Positions 8,990 through 17,778 of a DNA stretch of 64,000 nt are shown one piece after another (positions within the stretch are counted from its first letter, which is position 1; each line of letters starts with the position of its first letter). The stretch is from Stentor roeselii (taxonomy: Eukaryota; Ciliophora; Heterotrichea; Heterotrichida; Stentoridae): contig RSEH01000109.1 of NCBI GenBank assembly GCA_006503475.1, positions 84,724 to 148,723 on the forward strand, written 5' to 3'. Made by a program: the position numbers and the translations under genes. A model generated the notes under the pieces. That model was not told where the DNA came from, did no database searches, and saw nothing but the letters and a program-made list of their open reading frames with translations.

Positions 8990-9916
8990 TCAAGCATTAG
9001 GCGATCCCAAGCTTTTAAGACTGACACTCGACATAAGTGGGCGGTTTTCAGCAGCAGTGGCAGGTCTAGAGCTTGCAGGAGTCCTTAAATTAAAGATCGC
9101 TCTTGAAGACTGATTCAAGTCAAGTCTCGAAGTTCCACATCCCGTAGTATGTTTTCCATCAAACCTATTTTTTTCAAGTTTATGAGTAATTTTCATTTCT
9201 TTTCGAAGATTCTGGTACTTTTTCATAATTGCTTCTAATTCAGTGACTTTCATCTTTTTCAGCTCTTCAGCGCCCGCCAAGATTTTTTGTTTGAAAGAGT
9301 TGATCTCGTTTTCCTGTCGCTTTGTCAAAGCTGTAAGATTCTGCTGAATCTTTGAATCTCTTTCAAGGCCCCAAGTCGACTTAAGTCTTTCTTCTAAGTC
9401 AATCATCTGCTGTTGGACTAAATGAGCTTCTTTGTATTCTTTGTTCTTCACAAGAGTGTCTTGAATGCGTCTTAGGTTTAGAAGTTCTGGAGAATGCTTC
9501 GGAATCACTGGAATCGACTCTTCAAGTTGTTTTTTTGTTGTTTCGAACTCGTTTGATTGCTTTTGCATCAGCTGGTCTTCGGCTTCTTTACAACTTTCTC
9601 GAAAGAGCTCAAGCTTTTCTTGCCAGTCAGCCTGATGACGCTTCAGGTCTTCTTGGTAAGCGATTTCGATGTCTGATGCTTCGTTTTGTTGACGGAATGC
9701 GAGGGTTTTTTGCTTTTTTCTTTGGACTTGCTTTTTCAGTTCTAGGATTCTTTGGTAAATCTTGTCGGCTTCTAAGAAGTTTCCAGCTTTTTCACTGATT
9801 TTGCACTGATCCTCGAGATTTTTTCTATGTGAAGTTTACATCAGTTCTTCCAGCTCGTCCTCGCATTGCACTGACCTGGCAACTGAAATTTCTTCGTTAA
9901 AACCTTCTTCTTCCAT
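8990..9916 (-). CDS. Coiled-coil protein, 303 aa, one intron
   Basis: Exons are 9916-9840 and 9824-8990 on the minus strand. The start is MEEEGFNEEISVARSV. Residues ~18-230 are almost entirely charged helix with heptads (AGNFLEADKIYQRILELKKQ, NKEYKEAHLVQQQMIDLEER), including TPR- or UVR-like pairs of the form KNxEYKEAxxVQ. A Ser/Arg tail ends LKSLGSPNA. Conserved cilia-associated coiled-coil proteins look like this, but I cannot name one. Last gene of an eight-gene same-strand run. Its ATG lies 14 bp after the stop of the preceding gene, in the context GGATAAATG. Confidence 0.88.
9825..9839 (-). other. 15-nt intron in the 303-aa coiled-coil gene
   Basis: On the minus strand the intron is GTAAACTTCACATAG, phase 2, with A at position 10. 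Splicing joins ...ELEEL to IKNLEDQCKISEK. Without it the first exon has no continuation. Confidence 0.92.
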
Positions 9917-9930
9917 TTATCCGCTGATTA

Positions 9931-10755
9931 TTAAACATCATAAAAGGGAGATGGGCTCTTGGAGCAGTTTTCTTTACGTTTTACGGAATCAGACAAAGAG
10001 TTTTTAGCAATTTCTCTGTTAAGCTTCGCCATGCGTAAGTTGTGCTCAGAAATGCTATTCATCAGGTTTTCATTTTCACGTACAAGGCCTCGACTTGGAG
10101 ATGTTTTCGGCTCAGACAAGTTATGAACAATGATATCACAGATGACTTGAAGTGTAATAAGAAGGGCTTTGTCTCTTTGAATTTCAATTAACTCGACCAA
10201 GTCTTTTTCTTCAAGACGGTCTTGAAGAAAAAGTTTGACTTCAGGGATCGTTCTTGACTTTTGACTGATAAAAGTTCCGTATTTAACCAGGTCTTTAGAA
10301 TAAGAAGTTTGAACTTTAGGACTAGCAAGTCGATGCTTTTTAAGGAATACTGAGAGTTTTTCATACTTTTCTATAGTATTTTCAAGTTCTTTTGTAAGTT
10401 TTATATTTACATTCACGATTTCATCTCTGAATATTTTTTACTTTTCCTCTTGAATTTGTTTTATCAGTTGTTTCAACTCGTTATTCGATGACTGCAGTTC
10501 TTTTATTATTAAAGTTTTTTCCTTAGACTCTTCTTCAAGTCTTAAGTAATGCTCTAAAGGGATTCTTTGTTCTGACATTTCATGGCCGATTGCTGAAAAA
10601 CTTCGAAGGATGTTTGTTGAATTTTTTGTTTCTAGATTCACTTCTTGGTCTATCGAAAAACTGAGAAAGGTCTGGTCAACGATTTGGTCAGTTTTTCGAG
10701 ATGGTTTGTCAAAATTTGAGTCGGGGTAGGGAAGTTTGAGGTTTATTCCTCTCAT
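9931..10755 (-). CDS. Coiled-coil protein of unknown function, 269 aa, one intron
   Basis: Exons are 10755-10442 and 10426-9931 on the minus strand. Exon 1 starts MRGINLKLPYPDS and ends in a heptad helix (EKTLIIKELQSSNNELKQLI). Exon 2 is helical with a conserved-looking centre (VELIEIQRDKALLITLQVIC) and a Ser/Lys-rich end SKSPSPFYDV. No domain recognised. Only 14 bp separate its stop from the ATG of the next minus-strand gene, so both genes may share regulatory DNA or be co-transcribed. Confidence 0.85.
10427..10441 (-). other. 15-nt intron in the 269-aa coiled-coil gene
   Basis: On the minus strand the intron is GTAAAAAATATTCAG, phase 2, with A at position 10 and a CAG acceptor. Retention gives AAG TAA. 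Splicing joins KQIQEEK to DEIVNVNIKL. Confidence 0.9.
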
Positions 10756-10881
10756 TTAGAATTTTTATTAGTTTTGGATGTTTTATATGTTTTTTTATTT
10801 AGAGAATAAGTGTCAAGGGTTTAAGGATTTGGAGATTTAGAGATTTTTATGAGGGAATTAAAATATGTTAGTTAATTATAT

Positions 10882-11688
10882 CTAGTAACGGAGGCCGCTT
10901 AGTTTTTTTCTTCTTGATGTTCTGAGCTGAGATTCTTCTAAACCGCTTTCTTGATCTGCGTGGTTATCTTCGTATCCCATAACCCCTCCCATATCCTTCA
11001 GTAAATTTCCTACATTCAAGTTAATCGCTTCAAGAGTATCCTTCAAATCCTCATTTTCCTGCATGACTTTCTTAAGAGCCATTTTATTTTTCTTAACCTC
11101 ATTCAAACTTTTAACCCCTTTTCCATTCTTTTCAAATATTTCCTTAAGTTTCCTTTCATTAACAACAGAACTTTCCAAGTCCCTTTCAGTTTCCGATTTT
11201 TTCAAAGTAATTTGCGCAATGACCCGTTTGACTTGTTTAACCTGTCCATTATGAATCTCATCTCTTCTACATTTCCTTCTTCGAAACTTAGCAAAAACAG
11301 CAGCGAGTCTAGTAAACTTGACCCATTTCATCCACCTGTTCTTAAGAACACTTTTAAAATACCTTAAAGCGACTTTAAAAGCTTTTTGAATAATAAGCTC
11401 ACTGATTTCAAGTTCACTTTCATGAGGAACCCAGTACTTCCACTTGACCAAAGCACGAAATTTAAGATTTTTCAAGTACCTGATTTTGTTGTATAAAAGT
11501 CTTCCAACCAGGAACTTCAACATATAAAACGCGAGGATGCCGCAATTCGGGTTATTTTTACGAGAACGGTCCATAAACGAAGCTGAATACATGCTGTCTG
11601 AGTCTTCCAAGTCAAAATTCGAAGGCGTGCAATCAGCAAGGAACAGTTCATCAACAGTATAAACGACACTAGGGTTGGAAACAGACAT
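10882..11688 (-). CDS. Coiled-coil protein with Sfi1-like Trp motifs, 268 aa
   Basis: The N-terminal 45 residues are acidic and Ser-rich. Residues ~48-140 are strongly basic helix with spaced Trp-Lys motifs (FRALVKWKYWV, LKNRWMKWVKF) followed by FAKFRRRKCRR. That pattern recalls the centrin-binding helices of Sfi1-type proteins and IQ motifs, without proving it. Residues ~165-235 are a coiled coil (KKVMQENEDLKDTLEAINL). The C-terminus is acidic, then basic. A centrin or calmodulin partner is my inference. 35 bp lie between its start and the stop of the LYR-motif gene behind it. Confidence 0.78.
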   Translation of the reverse strand: MSVSNPSVVYTVDELFLADCTPSNFDLEDSDSMYSASFMDRSRKNNPNCGILAFYMLKFLVGRLLYNKIRYLKNLKFRALVKWKYWVPHESELEISELIIQKAFKVALRYFKSVLKNRWMKWVKFTRLAAVFAKFRRRKCRRDEIHNGQVKQVKRVIAQITLKKSETERDLESSVVNERKLKEIFEKNGKGVKSLNEVKKNKMALKKVMQENEDLKDTLEAINLNVGNLLKDMGGVMGYEDNHADQESGLEESQLRTSRRKKLSGLRY

Positions 11689-11723
11689 ATTTCTAATATT
11701 TAAAGAAGATTCTATCCTATTAT

Positions 11724-12332
11724 CTAAAGATCATCAGAAACCTTTTTCTTTATTTCAGGATCTTCAATCTTCGCAATGTGCTCGTAAAGGTAAGGATCTT
11801 TTAGACTGGGACTGTGAGGGTCAATCACAAACAGGTTTTGAACTTGAGGGTACTCCTGGAAGTAAGGACCTGAAGAAGGCACTGCTCCAAATAAAGGCTT
11901 CGGCGAATAGTACCCTGCAGGGTCAGCCTCGTGGTAAGGGTCAGGGTAAGGCACATTCAAATGATACTTATTCGTGTAAAGTCGAGTAGGCCAATGCGAG
12001 GAAGCAGGGAAAAAAGTGATTTCAAGCCATTCTTCCACATCTTTCATAAATAATTCCATTTCAGGACCTTTTAAATCTTTTGCTTTTTCAAACTTCAAAC
12101 GGGTCTTTTCTGCATGTTCGAAGAAGTTTTTGTGGTTCGCGTGCATCAGACGTAAACTTACGATGCTTAACAAGTGATGACGACGAAGACTTGCCCTGTA
12201 TAGACGAGTAAAGCGCTGTTCAGTGGTGAGGGTGGATGGGTCTTTCACGTTGTAAGCACATAAGTTGAGGATTGTTCGCCATTTCCAGTTTACTCTGTAG
12301 TGAAGTTTTCCTGCTATCGGGCCTCCGACCAT
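11724..12332 (-). CDS. LYR-motif protein, candidate mitochondrial complex I subunit NDUFB9-like, 202 aa
   Basis: The segment LTTEQRFTRLYRASLRRHHL carries the LYR tripeptide followed by an arginine-rich helix, as in LYR/complex-I B22 proteins. NDUFB9 has the same order near its N-terminus (LTHQQKV.RLYK.ALR). The rest (FFPASSHWPTRLYTNKYHL, then a Pro/Tyr-rich tail PYPDPYHEADPAGYYSPKP) has the aromatic, proline-rich look of lineage-specific respiratory-complex subunits. An LYR assembly factor is the alternative. The protein would act in mitochondria. The start context is CTTATAAATG. Confidence 0.72.
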   Translation of the reverse strand: MVGGPIAGKLHYRVNWKWRTILNLCAYNVKDPSTLTTEQRFTRLYRASLRRHHLLSIVSLRLMHANHKNFFEHAEKTRLKFEKAKDLKGPEMELFMKDVEEWLEITFFPASSHWPTRLYTNKYHLNVPYPDPYHEADPAGYYSPKPLFGAVPSSGPYFQEYPQVQNLFVIDPHSPSLKDPYLYEHIAKIEDPEIKKKVSDDL

Positions 12333-12359
12333 TTATAAGAAGAAATTTTATCATTCAGT

Positions 12360-12830
12360 TTATGGAGGATTTATTGGGTAGATAAAGGTCTCGATTAGGT
12401 GTAGACTTACCGAGTAACTTAGAGGAAAGCCGAGGAGGAGAGAAAGGAGAAATTTTAAACGAAGGTAAAAAAGGTCTGAAAATTGAGGACTTTCTGAAGG
12501 TTTTGGCTTTGGCGTGGATTCTGGAACGGCTTCTAGAATTTGTTTTAGGTCTGGGGTCATGTATCGTGTGCCGTATAGTTTTAAGTTGTTTTCCATTTGG
12601 TCGATGTCTATCGCGTTTAAATAGCCTTGTGACAAGTCGTAATCAAACCGTTTTTCATCATCCGATAAAGTTTCATATGCTAATTTGATAGCTTGAAAAA
12701 TCTCTGCACTACCAGACTGATCTGGATGATGACTTTTCGCCAAGTTAAGATAAGAACCTCGGATTTCACACTTGCTAGCCTTAGGGTTGACTCTAAGTAC
12801 CTGATATAAACACGTGAACCTTCTTATCAT
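12360..12830 (-). CDS. DnaJ (J-domain) protein, probably mitochondrial, 156 aa
   Basis: Residues 8-70 form a J-domain: LYQVLRVNPKASKCEIRGSY, then the invariant HPD tripeptide in KSHHPDQSG, then AYETLSDDEKRFDYD. The N-terminus MIRRFTCLY has the basic, hydrophobic look of a mitochondrial presequence. A hydrophobic stretch near residues 127-150 (LKFLLSLLLGFPLSYSVSL) may anchor it in a membrane. It would stimulate an Hsp70 ATPase. Its ATG is only three bases after the kinase stop, and a 15-nt intron-like sequence there could fuse the two genes. Confidence 0.9.
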   Translation of the reverse strand: MIRRFTCLYQVLRVNPKASKCEIRGSYLNLAKSHHPDQSGSAEIFQAIKLAYETLSDDEKRFDYDLSQGYLNAIDIDQMENNLKLYGTRYMTPDLKQILEAVPESTPKPKPSESPQFSDLFYLRLKFLLSLLLGFPLSYSVSLHLIETFIYPINPP

Positions 12831-12833
12831 AAA

Positions 12834-12848
12834 CTATTTATTTTTGAC
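12834..12848 (-). other. Candidate 15-nt intron that would fuse kinase and DnaJ genes
   Basis: On the minus strand this reads GTCAAAAATAAATAG: 15 nt, A at position 10, TAG end, and containing the kinase stop. Removal would be phase 0 and join ...SAGDT to F-MIRRFTCLY of the DnaJ protein. The donor GTC differs from the GTA/GTG donors of the other introns here, so this may be coincidence. Confidence 0.3.
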
Positions 12849-14174
12849 AGTATCTCCAGCACTGCAAATATGCAGGTCTAAAGAATTGAAACTACTTGAA
12901 AAAATCTTGAATTTCGGAGAATTATCAATTTTCACTGCTGGGTACTCTGAAAAACGTTCCGCTTTGCAAGCAAGTGTGCTTGAAATAGAAAAAGATGACC
13001 GAAACCATGGATCTTTTAATAAGTCCTGCGCTCTTGGGCGCTTTGCAGGGTCATTCGCAAGCATTTTAATAATAAGTTGCTTAGCCGCAATAGAAAGATA
13101 TTCCGGAAAGACAACATTTCCTCTAAGAATGCTTTTATATAACTCTCCATCACTGCTTCCTTTGAAAGGAAAAGTTCCAGTGAGCAAGACATACAAAAGT
13201 ACCCCAGCAGCCCAGATATCAACAGGAGGTCCGAGGTACTCTTTCCTTGAAACTATTTCAGGAGCCATGTAATTAGGAGTCCCACAAAACATCTTCACTT
13301 TTTTTGTATTAGCAAAGCAAGTAGCGAATCCGAAATCAATGAGTTTTACTTTTTTATTTGAATTGTCAATCAAAGTGTTCTCTAATTTTATATCTCGATG
13401 GGTGATCCCCTTTGAATGGCAGTAGTCGATAGCGAGTAAAAGCTCTTGAAAATATTTATTCGCTTCAAATTCTTCTAGTCTTCGATTCGGCTTTCTTTTA
13501 AGACTGGCGGATAAGGAGTACCCAGAGATGTACTCTAAAATAATAAAAAGGTTTTGTTGAGTGTCAATGTGCTGGTAAAGCTTTACAATGTTAGGATGAT
13601 CGAGTTTCAACAAAATTTTTATCTCAGTTTGAACACTTTTTTGCTGGTTAAGGTCAGTCATTTTTGACTTGTCGTAGATTTTTATCGCCACTTTCCTGTC
13701 AGTTATCTTGTGTACTCCATACTTGACGACTCCATAAGACCCTGTCCCTAAAGTGTTTCCTATTGTGTAGTCACATAATGGCTCTGAACGACTTGGAGAC
13801 TTTATCTTCTCCGGCTTTAATTTTGATAATAACTGGCTTGGCATTCTTATCACGTTTTCATTTTTCACTGATGGACGAGATGGAGTTTTTTTCGGTGAAT
13901 AGGTTAAAGTCGTGTTTTTAGCTACTGGCTTTGAATGAGGTCTTATTCGATTTTCAGTTGTTTTCACTTCTCTTGGCATGCTCAGTTCTAGTTTTTTCTC
14001 AGAAGGCTGTGAAAAGTTTTCCTTTTTTTCTGAATCTTCTTCGACCTTAGGGTGAAGGTTGAACCTTGTAAGCCAAGAGTTGAACTTTAAAGAAATCGTT
14101 GATGGAGTTTTTTTTGATTGAGGAGTTGAAACTTGTAGATTTGATTTACTCCTGACTTGGACTTTTACTATCAT
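12834..14174 (-). CDS. Ser/Thr protein kinase, CAMK-like (SNF1/MARK type), 446 aa
   Basis: The N-terminal ~130 residues are basic, Ser/Pro-rich and disordered. The kinase domain spans about residues 135-392: glycine loop GTGSYGVV, catalytic lysine in VAIKIYDK, HRDIKLEN, DFGFA, GTPNYMAPE and DIWAAGVLLY, all intact, so it should be active. HRDIKLEN and the lobe DPWF end are typical of the CAMKL group. A T residue precedes the PNYMAPE segment, suggesting activation-loop phosphorylation. The C-terminal 45 residues are unrelated to known regulatory domains. It is followed after 3 bp by the DnaJ gene. Confidence 0.93.
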   Translation of the reverse strand: MIVKVQVRSKSNLQVSTPQSKKTPSTISLKFNSWLTRFNLHPKVEEDSEKKENFSQPSEKKLELSMPREVKTTENRIRPHSKPVAKNTTLTYSPKKTPSRPSVKNENVIRMPSQLLSKLKPEKIKSPSRSEPLCDYTIGNTLGTGSYGVVKYGVHKITDRKVAIKIYDKSKMTDLNQQKSVQTEIKILLKLDHPNIVKLYQHIDTQQNLFIILEYISGYSLSASLKRKPNRRLEEFEANKYFQELLLAIDYCHSKGITHRDIKLENTLIDNSNKKVKLIDFGFATCFANTKKVKMFCGTPNYMAPEIVSRKEYLGPPVDIWAAGVLLYVLLTGTFPFKGSSDGELYKSILRGNVVFPEYLSIAAKQLIIKMLANDPAKRPRAQDLLKDPWFRSSFSISSTLACKAERFSEYPAVKIDNSPKFKIFSSSFNSLDLHICSAGDTVKNK

Positions 14175-14224
14175 TTATTCAGGAATTATGAGAATTGGAG
14201 AAAAAGTAAAGATGATTAATTTAG

Positions 14225-14887
14225 TTATCCTAGGAACATTATAGCTTCCTTTGCTAGGGAACTTGGAAGTTTGTTTAAAAAAGATTTTCCGTATTTGTAG
14301 GTGAAGAGAACTAAAACTCGCTCTTTGAAAGAGTTGTAGCCTATTAGAGCGTCTTTTACTTTTTGAGGAAGGCTTTCGTACATTTCTTGATGAGACTCGG
14401 TGAATACCACTGATGGATCTGCTCCTCGATCTAGGAGAAAGAGGGTTAAATCGAGGTTCTGTCGATAAAGGGCTTGGATTAATGGGTATTCATTTTGCTT
14501 TTCGTTTATTTCAGCTCCTAGTCTTAGAAGCTCTTCAATGCTTGAATATCGTTTATAGTAGCAGGCTCTTAATAAAGGGGATTCACCTGTTTTTGATCTT
14601 TGTTTGACATCACATCCGATTGAATGAAGAAAGGTTATTATTTCAGGCTTGTCAAAATACGCCGCATAAGACATCAGTGTCATTCCTTGCTAATTATATC
14701 TCACTTTTGTTAACAAGCTAGGGTTAATGCTTTTTATTTCAATAAGATTAGCCAAATCTCTTGTATTACCAGATTTTATCAATTCAATTAGTTCTCCTTC
14801 GAAAGTTATAGTTGTTTCAGGAAAAAATTTATCTTTAATTGCTTGAATCATTATATTTTCATCATATTTCTTCTGTTTAAATACCAT
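14225..14887 (-). CDS. Ankyrin-repeat protein, 215 aa, one intron
   Basis: Exons are 14887-14705 and 14689-14225 on the minus strand. The protein starts MVFKQKKYDENIM. Three to four ankyrin repeats follow: LIELIKSGNTRDLANLIE, then TLMSYAAYFDKPEIITFLHS, TGESPLLRACYYKRYSSIEE and YPLIQALYRQNLDLTLFLLD with the GADP turn. A helical tail ends LAKEAIMFLG. Ankyrin repeats are generic binding scaffolds and the partner is unknown. It lies 50 bp upstream of the kinase gene on the same strand. Confidence 0.88.
14690..14704 (-). other. 15-nt intron in the ankyrin gene (GTGAG donor)
   Basis: On the minus strand the intron is GTGAGATATAATTAG, phase 0, with A at position 10. It is the only placed intron here with a GTG donor. 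Splicing joins LLTK to QGMTLMSYAA, completing an ankyrin repeat. Confidence 0.9.
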
Positions 14888-15027
14888 TTTCCTATGTCAG
14901 ATAAGGTAGTATTAAGTGTATTTCCACCAAAATGAATAATATAAAAATACCAGATTGATTCAGTATGAAATCCGTTAATCATTTAAATGAATCATGAATG
15001 CTAAGTTAACACTAGTTAATAAAAAAA

Positions 15028-15561
15028 TCATAACAAATTCTCAATTTTTTGTCTGGGTTTGCTTTTATTTCTACTCAAAACAGGCACGAATAATTTTTGC
15101 CGTACTTCTAATCTTGAATTAAAAGATCTGCGAACAGAACTTCCAGAAGCAACTGTCGGAGAAGACTCAGAACTACGGTCAGCATATTTTCCTCCTAAGA
15201 GTCTTTCAGGGATGCTTATTTTTCTGTTTTGTTTGACAGGAGGTAGAACTGCAGGTATTTTTGACCGGTTTCGAATGTAATTATAAATCGAGGCGATTTG
15301 ATTGGTTCTCTTGCATGATGAACGGGATTTCACGATAGGGTGCTTAAACAAAGACTCTCTTCGGTAAATCTTTTGTAAGTCTTTACTCATATTTTCTTCG
15401 AAATCTTTGAATCTTTTGGGCTTGAAATAATCAGAATCATTTGGATTAGGACTTAAGGAAAAGGAGTTATTAACTGACTCTACGTGTTTGGCAAGTTTTG
15501 TTAGTTTAGCTCTGGATTCTTTTGATCTTTTAAGATATTCTTGAAGTTCTTCGGTCATCAA
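15028..15561 (-). CDS. Basic, Ser/Arg-rich protein of unknown function, 177 aa
   Basis: The N-terminus has a short helix (ELQEYLKRSKESRAKLTKLA). The rest is basic and Ser/Pro-rich (FKHPIVKSRSSCKRTNQI, IPAVLPPVKQNRKISIPERL) and probably disordered. No membrane segment, no recognised domain. Such small basic proteins are frequent in this window and may be cytoskeleton-associated, which is a guess. It is the first gene of the eight-gene minus-strand run. Its start is 92 bp from the divergent LRRC56-like gene. A second ATG directly follows the first. Confidence 0.75.
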   Translation of the reverse strand: MMTEELQEYLKRSKESRAKLTKLAKHVESVNNSFSLSPNPNDSDYFKPKRFKDFEENMSKDLQKIYRRESLFKHPIVKSRSSCKRTNQIASIYNYIRNRSKIPAVLPPVKQNRKISIPERLLGGKYADRSSESSPTVASGSSVRRSFNSRLEVRQKLFVPVLSRNKSKPRQKIENLL

Positions 15562-15653
15562 TAACTTATAATAATATTGATCAAAGTTATAAACAAAAGA
15601 TTATATTTAAATCTTATTCTTCTTCATTCCAATTCCTTCATATAAAACACTTA

Positions 15654-16577
15654 ATGGAAGAAAAAATCCGCATGCGTCCTAAAACCGCTCGAGTATTAGA
15701 AGACCCATCTTCAGACTCATGCTATTCCCCTCGTTCAAAACTTCAATCATTAACCAACATACCTTTATCTCATTTACCAAGTCTTCTAAAGCTAGAACTA
15801 TCAACCGACATCGAGAGTCTTGAGTTCCACAAGTTCGGGTCACTTCTTCCAAGTTTACGTGAATTAAAACTTTCGAATTCCTCCCTCGATTCAATCCGTG
15901 ACCTTGGAACAGACTGGAAAAATTTGCAGGTATTGTGGTTGGTGAAGACAGGTCTTTCTTCAATAGACGGTATTTCCGCATTTCCAGTGTTAAAAGAACT
16001 TTACTGTGCTTTTAACCAGGTGTCATCCTTATCCGCTCTTTTTTTGAATGAAACCATTCAATGTTTAGATATGGAGGGCAACCAGGTACAATCCATGGAA
16101 GAAATCGATTCCCTCCAATACTGCTCATCATTATTCTCACTAACCCTCGAAGGAAACCCAGTAAGTAAGCTAAAAAATTATAGAACCTCAGTATTTTCTC
16201 TGCTCAAATCTCTGGTTCTACTAGACGACACCGAAAAACAATCAGAAGTTCTAACAGAAACTTCAGAAGAAGTCGAAATGGTCTTAAACAGCGTAAGAGA
16301 GTCCAGCAGAATCCTAAAAAAATCTCTGATCGACTCTCGTTCAAAAACCGAAAAAAACATTTTCTCTGATGTTTCCAGTCACTTGACAGAAGAAGTCTTC
16401 AGCGGGAACCCGATAAAAGCGATGCGATATCGAAGAAAAAAGCTTTTAGAAGGAAACAACATCATGAATCTCGTCAGAGAATTCAAAGTCAACAATCCTC
16501 AAGAAGAAAAGAAAAAATCAGGAAAAGACTTTCGCTTGAAACCCAGGGCAAAAGATAGTCTTTTTGATACACAGTAA
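15654..16577 (+). CDS. LRRC56: Leucine-rich-repeat protein, LRRC56/ODA8-like, 307 aa
   Basis: Five or so LRRs span residues ~40-195: LPSLRELKLSNSSLDSIRDL, WKNLQVLWLVKTGLSSIDGI, PVLKELYCAFNQVSSLSAL and LFSLTLEGNPVSKLKNYR. The VLWL and LKELYxAxNQVSxLS signatures are those of LRRC56, known in Chlamydomonas as ODA8, a factor for maturation and transport of outer dynein arms into cilia. The C-terminal ~100 residues are charged and helical. This fits a heavily ciliated cell. A generic LRR protein is the alternative. The next gene starts 35 bp downstream. Confidence 0.82.
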   Translation: MEEKIRMRPKTARVLEDPSSDSCYSPRSKLQSLTNIPLSHLPSLLKLELSTDIESLEFHKFGSLLPSLRELKLSNSSLDSIRDLGTDWKNLQVLWLVKTGLSSIDGISAFPVLKELYCAFNQVSSLSALFLNETIQCLDMEGNQVQSMEEIDSLQYCSSLFSLTLEGNPVSKLKNYRTSVFSLLKSLVLLDDTEKQSEVLTETSEEVEMVLNSVRESSRILKKSLIDSRSKTEKNIFSDVSSHLTEEVFSGNPIKAMRYRRKKLLEGNNIMNLVREFKVNNPQEEKKKSGKDFRLKPRAKDSLFDTQ

Positions 16578-16612
16578 TTTTTAAGATAATTAAAGGTCAG
16601 GAGTCTATAAAC

Positions 16613-16900
16613 ATGGCAAATAAGTGTAAAGCATGTGCGAGCTATTGCTTACTTGTGTCCGTCGCTGGAACTGTTCTTCTTGTACGGGATATTTAGACGT
16701 ATTTGACTTTTCTATCGTTTTATGGACTACCTGAGTTCACTTCGAAGATTGAAAGTGAAAAAAGGGGATCGGAAACTACTGAGACTTTAGGAATTTCTGC
16801 TGGGATTTACTTGGCTCTTGTTTTTATTTGCGCGTTTGTTCAGTGCAGGTCCAGCAAGAAAGTGGATCCTATGGACTACGATCCTTTGCCTGATCGATAA
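16613..16900 (+). CDS. Small two-helix membrane protein, RNase-K/V-ATPase f-like, 90 aa, one intron
   Basis: Exons are 16613-16681 and 16697-16900. The protein begins MANKCKACASYCLLVSVAG. It has one hydrophobic helix near residues 9-33 and another near 55-73 (AGIYLALVFICAFVQC), followed by a basic stop-transfer patch and a Pro/Asp tail. Two helices, an extracytoplasmic loop and a final helix of the form AGxYLxLxFxxxFxQxR match RNase kappa, a subunit of the V-ATPase proton channel ring. The match is short, so the call is tentative. Too short to find without recognising the intron. Confidence 0.7.
16682..16696 (+). other. 15-nt intron in the small membrane-protein gene
   Basis: The intron is GTACGGGATATTTAG, phase 0, with A at position 10 and a GTAC donor. 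Splicing joins SVAGTVLL to TYLTFLSFYG and makes the first transmembrane helix continuous. Confidence 0.88.
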
Positions 16901-17054
16901 TAACTAGATAATCTTTTCCTAAAGAATTCTTTAATTTGAGTCATCCACATATTTAAGAGGTCTTTTTGAGTTTATTTTCTACTACTTCAATAAGATTGTT
17001 GAGCTTTCATTCAGTTGAAATTAAACAACTTCTTCATCTCATTTAAATAATACG

Positions 17055-17774
17055 ATGAGACCCTCAATCAACACAGTTCACATCTTCGAAAAAGAAAGAA
17101 ATTCAAGAAACATAAAGCCTCGAACTCCCTTGCCATCAAGAAACCCGATCTTACTAGACCCAGAGCCTTCAAAGCCAATCCCAAAGATAGAGCTTCAATC
17201 CCAAGAGAAAAAAAAAGTTCGACAACTCGCTCTCGGCGACTTTTCCTTAAAAGGCCGAGGAACATTCGAATTTTCCTACACCCAAGCCGTCCCTTCAAAG
17301 CCATCAAAGCGATTTTTCGAGAAATCATCATTCGACCCAATAAAGCCGGCAGAGGTGATTCCCCAAGCAAGGTTCAAAAGACCAGAGCGCAACCCGATCA
17401 CGACAGGAGAAACAAGCAGGACCTGCCAGGAGAAAGTCCAGCCACATCAAAAGTCTTCAGTTTTTTCTGATGAAAAGCCGGTCCAGATGAGAGAAAGTAA
17501 GAAAAACACGTAAAATTCATTCAGAACTTATAAAAATAAAAGCAGTGTATTTCAAGAAGTCTTTCCGGAAGCTAGGACTCAAAGAATACGCACTGTTACT
17601 GAAACTGAAGAAATTATTCAGTATAAGTTCGCGCCTTGCTATCGAGATGAGTTCGTGTCTCCTAAACCGCAGAGTAACAGGTATGATAAAGGGGAGGTCA
17701 GACAGTATGAGGATTTGAAGAACTTTGCCTCGGTGATGAGGGAAAAAAGAAACGCTTCTTCTATTTTTTCTTAG
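17055..17774 (+). CDS. Basic, Pro-rich protein of unknown function, 234 aa, one intron
   Basis: Exons are 17055-17509 and 17525-17774. The protein is rich in Pro, Lys, Arg and Ser (PSRNPILLDPEPSKPIPKIE, FTQAVPSKPSKR-type segments) and should be disordered. The second exon is slightly more structured (EEIIQYKFAPCYRDEFVSP) and ends REKRNASSIFS. Repeated short SKPSK/FDPIKP motifs may dock onto microtubules or membranes, but no family is evident. Its stop lies only 4 bp from the stop of the convergent carrier gene. Confidence 0.8.
17510..17524 (+). other. 15-nt intron in the Pro-rich protein gene
   Basis: The intron is GTAAAATTCATTCAG, phase 2, with A at position 10 and a CAG acceptor. Retention gives ACG TAA. 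Splicing joins RESKKNT to YKNKSSVFQEV and adds 82 codons. Confidence 0.9.
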
Positions 17775-17778
17775 TCTA

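Noticed and set aside
11675-11989. Open frame on the + strand opposite the LYR-motif gene
   Set aside because: It is a shadow of the minus-strand coding sequence, which has clear family motifs. The + frame is low-complexity without a domain.
13572-13586. GTAAAGCTTTACCAG on the minus strand inside the kinase gene looked like a 15-nt CAG intron
   Set aside because: It has T, not A, at position 10 and encodes VKLYQ of the conserved HPNIVKLYQ kinase segment, so it is exon. It serves as a useful negative control for the A10 rule.
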